Origin: Streptomyces sp. NBRC 109706
GTDB lineage: Bacteria; Actinomycetota; Actinomycetes; Streptomycetales; Streptomycetaceae
Assembly (NCBI RefSeq): GCF_000974485.1
Contig: NZ_BBOM01000004.1
Coordinates: 620,001 to 684,000 of the forward strand
DNA length: 64,000 nucleotides
Reading direction: 5' to 3'
Shown in pieces: positions 61,785 to 64,000 of this stretch. A program made the position numbers and the translations under genes. Each line of letters starts with the position of its first letter. Position 1 is the first letter of the stretch. The notes below the pieces were generated by a model. The model did no database searches. It was given only the letters and a program-made list of their open reading frames with translations, and was not told the origin of the DNA.

Positions 61785-62024
61785 GTGACTGACGCGCGAC
61801 ACATCCTGGTGCTGCCCGACCGCGAGACGGCGGAGGAGGTGGCGGAGAAGGTGGCCGAGCTGCTGCGGCTGGCCGAGGAGCCCGAGCCGGTGCGGGACGC
61901 CCTCGCCGGCGAGGACGACGCCGAGGACGCCCAGTGGCTGGTGGTCGTGGAGAGCGAAGTGTCCGACCCGGCCGCCCTGGCCACCCTCGCCGAGGCCCAC
62001 GAGGGCTGGCTGGAACGGGACTGA
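61785..62024 (+). CDS. Small acidic conserved protein
   Basis: A 79-residue protein (MTDARHILVLPDRETAEEVA) rich in Glu, Asp and Ala, with WLVVVESEVSDPAALATLAE in the second half. Likely a small alpha/beta fold. A GAGAAT box ends 6 nt before GTG 61785. It is divergent from holA; I recognise no function. Confidence 0.68.
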   Translation: MTDARHILVLPDRETAEEVAEKVAELLRLAEEPEPVRDALAGEDDAEDAQWLVVVESEVSDPAALATLAEAHEGWLERD

Positions 62025-62172
62025 CGCCTCACCTCGGAAGGGGACTGACGCCCCCCGTCCCCGAGGAACCGCGCCCGAGCAACCACGGCCGGCCGGCGAG
62101 GCGTTGGCCAGGACACGACCTAGGACCATGGGCCGATCCGTCCGCCCGGCCTCCCGAAGTAGCCTCGGGATC

Positions 62173-62631
62173 ATGGTTGACGGGAAGCCGGAGCCGCGAA
62201 CTCCGGAGCGACGCAAGCGAGATGTGCTGACCCGGCTCTCCGAGGACCAGGATGTCTGGGTGGCGACCGCGGACCTGGCGGGTGAGCCCTGTCTGGTGCC
62301 GCTCTGCTTCCTCTGGTGGGATGAGACCCTGCTGATGGCCACCAAGGCCGGCAACCCCACCGCCCGGAACATCGCGGCCAACGGGCGCGCCACCCTGAGC
62401 CTGGGGCACACCAGGGATGTGGTGCTGATCGAGGCCACCGCCGAACCGGTGGCGCCCGGGGCCGTGGACGCGGCCGAGGCCGCCGCCTTCCGGGGCAAGC
62501 TGGGCTGGGACGCGACGGACCGGCCGGGCTGGGCCTCGCTGCGTTTCCGCCCCCGGACCATCCGGGCCTGGCGCGAGTCGAACGAACTGCGCGGACGCCA
62601 GCTGATGCGCGACGGACGGTGGTTGGTCTGA
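62173..62631 (+). CDS. PPOX-class (pyridoxamine-phosphate-oxidase-like) FMN/F420 protein
   Basis: A 152-residue split-barrel protein: RRKRDVLTRLSEDQDVWVAT, LVPLCFLWWDETLLMATKAG, NIAANGRATLSLGHTRDVVL and a Trp-rich end. Similar Streptomyces proteins bind F420 or FMN. ATG 62173 follows a TAGCCT box by 7 nt. Its 3' end lies over the region where comEC should end on the other strand. Confidence 0.82.
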   Translation: MVDGKPEPRTPERRKRDVLTRLSEDQDVWVATADLAGEPCLVPLCFLWWDETLLMATKAGNPTARNIAANGRATLSLGHTRDVVLIEATAEPVAPGAVDAAEAAAFRGKLGWDATDRPGWASLRFRPRTIRAWRESNELRGRQLMRDGRWLV

Positions 62632-64000
62632 ACCCGCCCGCCGCGCACCACCCCCAGCGGGGCGCCGGACGCGCTCTCGGCGACCGCGAGGGCTCCGTCG
62701 ACATCGGTGCGCAGCACCACGGCACCCGACGCGGTCAGCGCCTCGACGGTGCTCGGCGCCGGGTGGCCGTAGCCGTTGTCCGCGCCGGCCGAGATCAGGG
62801 CCAGCCGGGGCCTTAGCCGCTGGAGCAGCGGAGGGTGCTGGCGGCCCGAGCCATGGTGCGGAACCTTGAGCACATCGACCTCGGGCAGCTCCGGGTTGGC
62901 CGCCAACAACGCCTCCTGGCCCAGCGGTTCGAGATCGCCAGGCAGCAGGATGGTCAACCCGCCGCTGCGCAACAGCAGGGTGACGCTGGCATCGTTGGCG
63001 CCCAGCCCACGGGCCCTGGCGTCGTCCGGCGGCCAGAGCATCCGCCAGCTCAGCTCGCCGCCCAGCCGGTGCTCCCCTGGCGCGGCGGGGAGCACCGGGA
63101 CGCCCGCCTCGGCCGCCAGCCGCGCCACCCGCTCCGCCTGGTCCGCCGGCTCCGGCAGCGGGCTCGTCCGGATCGCCGCGACCTCTCTGCCGCGCAGCAC
63201 TCCCGGCAGGCCGGCCACATGATCGGCGTGGAAATGGCTCAGCACGAGCAGCGGGACGTGACGCACCTCCAGCCGGCGCAGACAGCGATCCACGGCCGCC
63301 GGATCGGGCCCGGCATCGACGACCAGAGCCGTATGGGCCCCGGCGGCCAGCACCAGTGCGTCGCCCTGACCCACATCGCAGGCCACCAGCCGCCAGCCCG
63401 GCGGCGGCCAGCCGGTCAGCAGCCGGGGCAGCGGGGCGGGACGGAACACGGCGACCAACAGCAGCACCACGCCGACCACCGCCCCGGCACGGCGCCTGGC
63501 GGCGCCGGCGGCCAGGACCAGCAGCCCCACGCTGACGGCTGCCAGCAGCGCGGCACCCCACCAACCGGCGGGCCAGGCCAACTCGGCGCCGGGAAGGGCG
63601 GCTCCGCGCCTGGCCACCGTGGCGATCCAGCGCCCCGGCCAGGACGCCAGCCAGGCCAGGGCCGCGGCCAGCGGCGGCAGCAGTGGCGCGCTGAGCAGGA
63701 CCGCCCACCCCAGCACCAGCAACGGGGCCACCACCGGCGCGACCAGCAGATCGCAGGGAATGGCCACCAGGCTCACCTGACCGGCGAAGACCGTGATCAC
63801 CGGGGCACAGACCAGCTGGGCCGCGCCGGCCACCGCCAGCGCCTCGGCGAGCCGGCCGGGCACTCCCCGGCGGCGCAGGGCCAGGCTCCAGCGCGGCGCC
63901 AGCAACAGCAGGGCCGCCGTGGCCAGAACGGAGAGCAGGAAACCGAAGGACCGCGCCAGCCGTGGATCGTGCAGCACCAGCAGCAGGGTGGCGGCGGCCA
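62632..64000 (-). CDS. comEC: ComEC/Rec2-family DNA uptake protein (partial, boundary uncertain)
   Basis: Membrane channel for DNA uptake. Only the C-terminal ~455 residues are in the window; the 5' end is beyond base 64000. Several competence-domain helices (FGFLLSVLATAALLLLAPRW and following) precede a metallo-beta-lactamase-like domain with CDVGQGDALVL, SHFHADHVAGLPG and VPHHGSG. Homologous sequence ends near GVVRGG (nt ~62640), but there is no stop there: the same frame continues antisense to the PPOX and acidic-protein genes and into holA at 61724. The left coordinate is therefore a domain limit, not a stop codon. Confidence 0.85.

Overview
The base composition (very high G+C, third-codon bias to G/C), GTG/TTG starts, many XRE/DUF5753 plus DUF397 regulators and gene order (rne-rplU-rpmA-obg ... 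proB-proA ... nadD-rsfS ... leuS-degV ... comEC-holA) indicate a Streptomyces chromosome, or a very close relative. The window is mainly a conserved core block interrupted by accessory segments.

Region by region. 0-5 kb: RNase E/G (5' end outside the window), ribosomal proteins L21 and L27, and the GTPase Obg. 5.2-11.7 kb: a cell-wall glycopolymer operon with a fused IspD-like cytidylyltransferase/short-chain reductase (Bcs1-like, predicted to make CDP-ribitol) and two TagF-family polyol-phosphate transferases; a third membrane-anchored homologue lies at 22.8-24.9 kb. 11.7-14 kb: a small unknown protein, a membrane acyltransferase and an alpha/beta hydrolase. 14-20 kb: accessory regulatory genes, with two XRE/DUF5753 systems (one with a DUF6879 protein and a glycine-rich protein, the other with tandemly duplicated DUF397 genes and a divergent anti-sigma-like ATPase) and small Cys-rich or Nudix-like proteins. 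20.5-22.8 kb: a Tat-secreted GH127-type arabinofuranosidase. 25-35.7 kb: core genes proB, proA, two membrane proteins sharing a motif, an M48 protease, nadD, a LytR_C-type membrane protein, rsfS and a histidine phosphatase.

35.7-43.2 kb: accessory genes (XRE regulator/MFS exporter pair, tRNA-Ala(GGC), VOC protein, TetR/LLM oxidoreductase pair, GH25 lysozyme and a Tat amidase). 43.3-55.4 kb: the most notable locus, a tightly overlapping minus-strand operon for an iterative, PUFA/hglE-like lipid or polyketide synthase. Its parts are AT-ACP, a 2020-residue FabL-type ER-KS-CLF-KR-DH megasynthase, a cytochrome P450, a KR with a dead DH, and a dedicated Sfp-type phosphopantetheinyl transferase. Together they encode malonyl loading, chain extension, full beta-carbon processing, oxidation and carrier-protein activation; no thioesterase or other release enzyme is seen.

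56-64 kb: leuS, preceded by a leader peptide with three consecutive Leu codons and an intrinsic terminator (attenuator), a membrane coiled-coil protein, a DegV protein, holA, two small genes and the 3' part of comEC, which has no stop codon before holA. Many core genes show a TANNNT box 6-8 nt before the start codon, which suggests leaderless transcripts.
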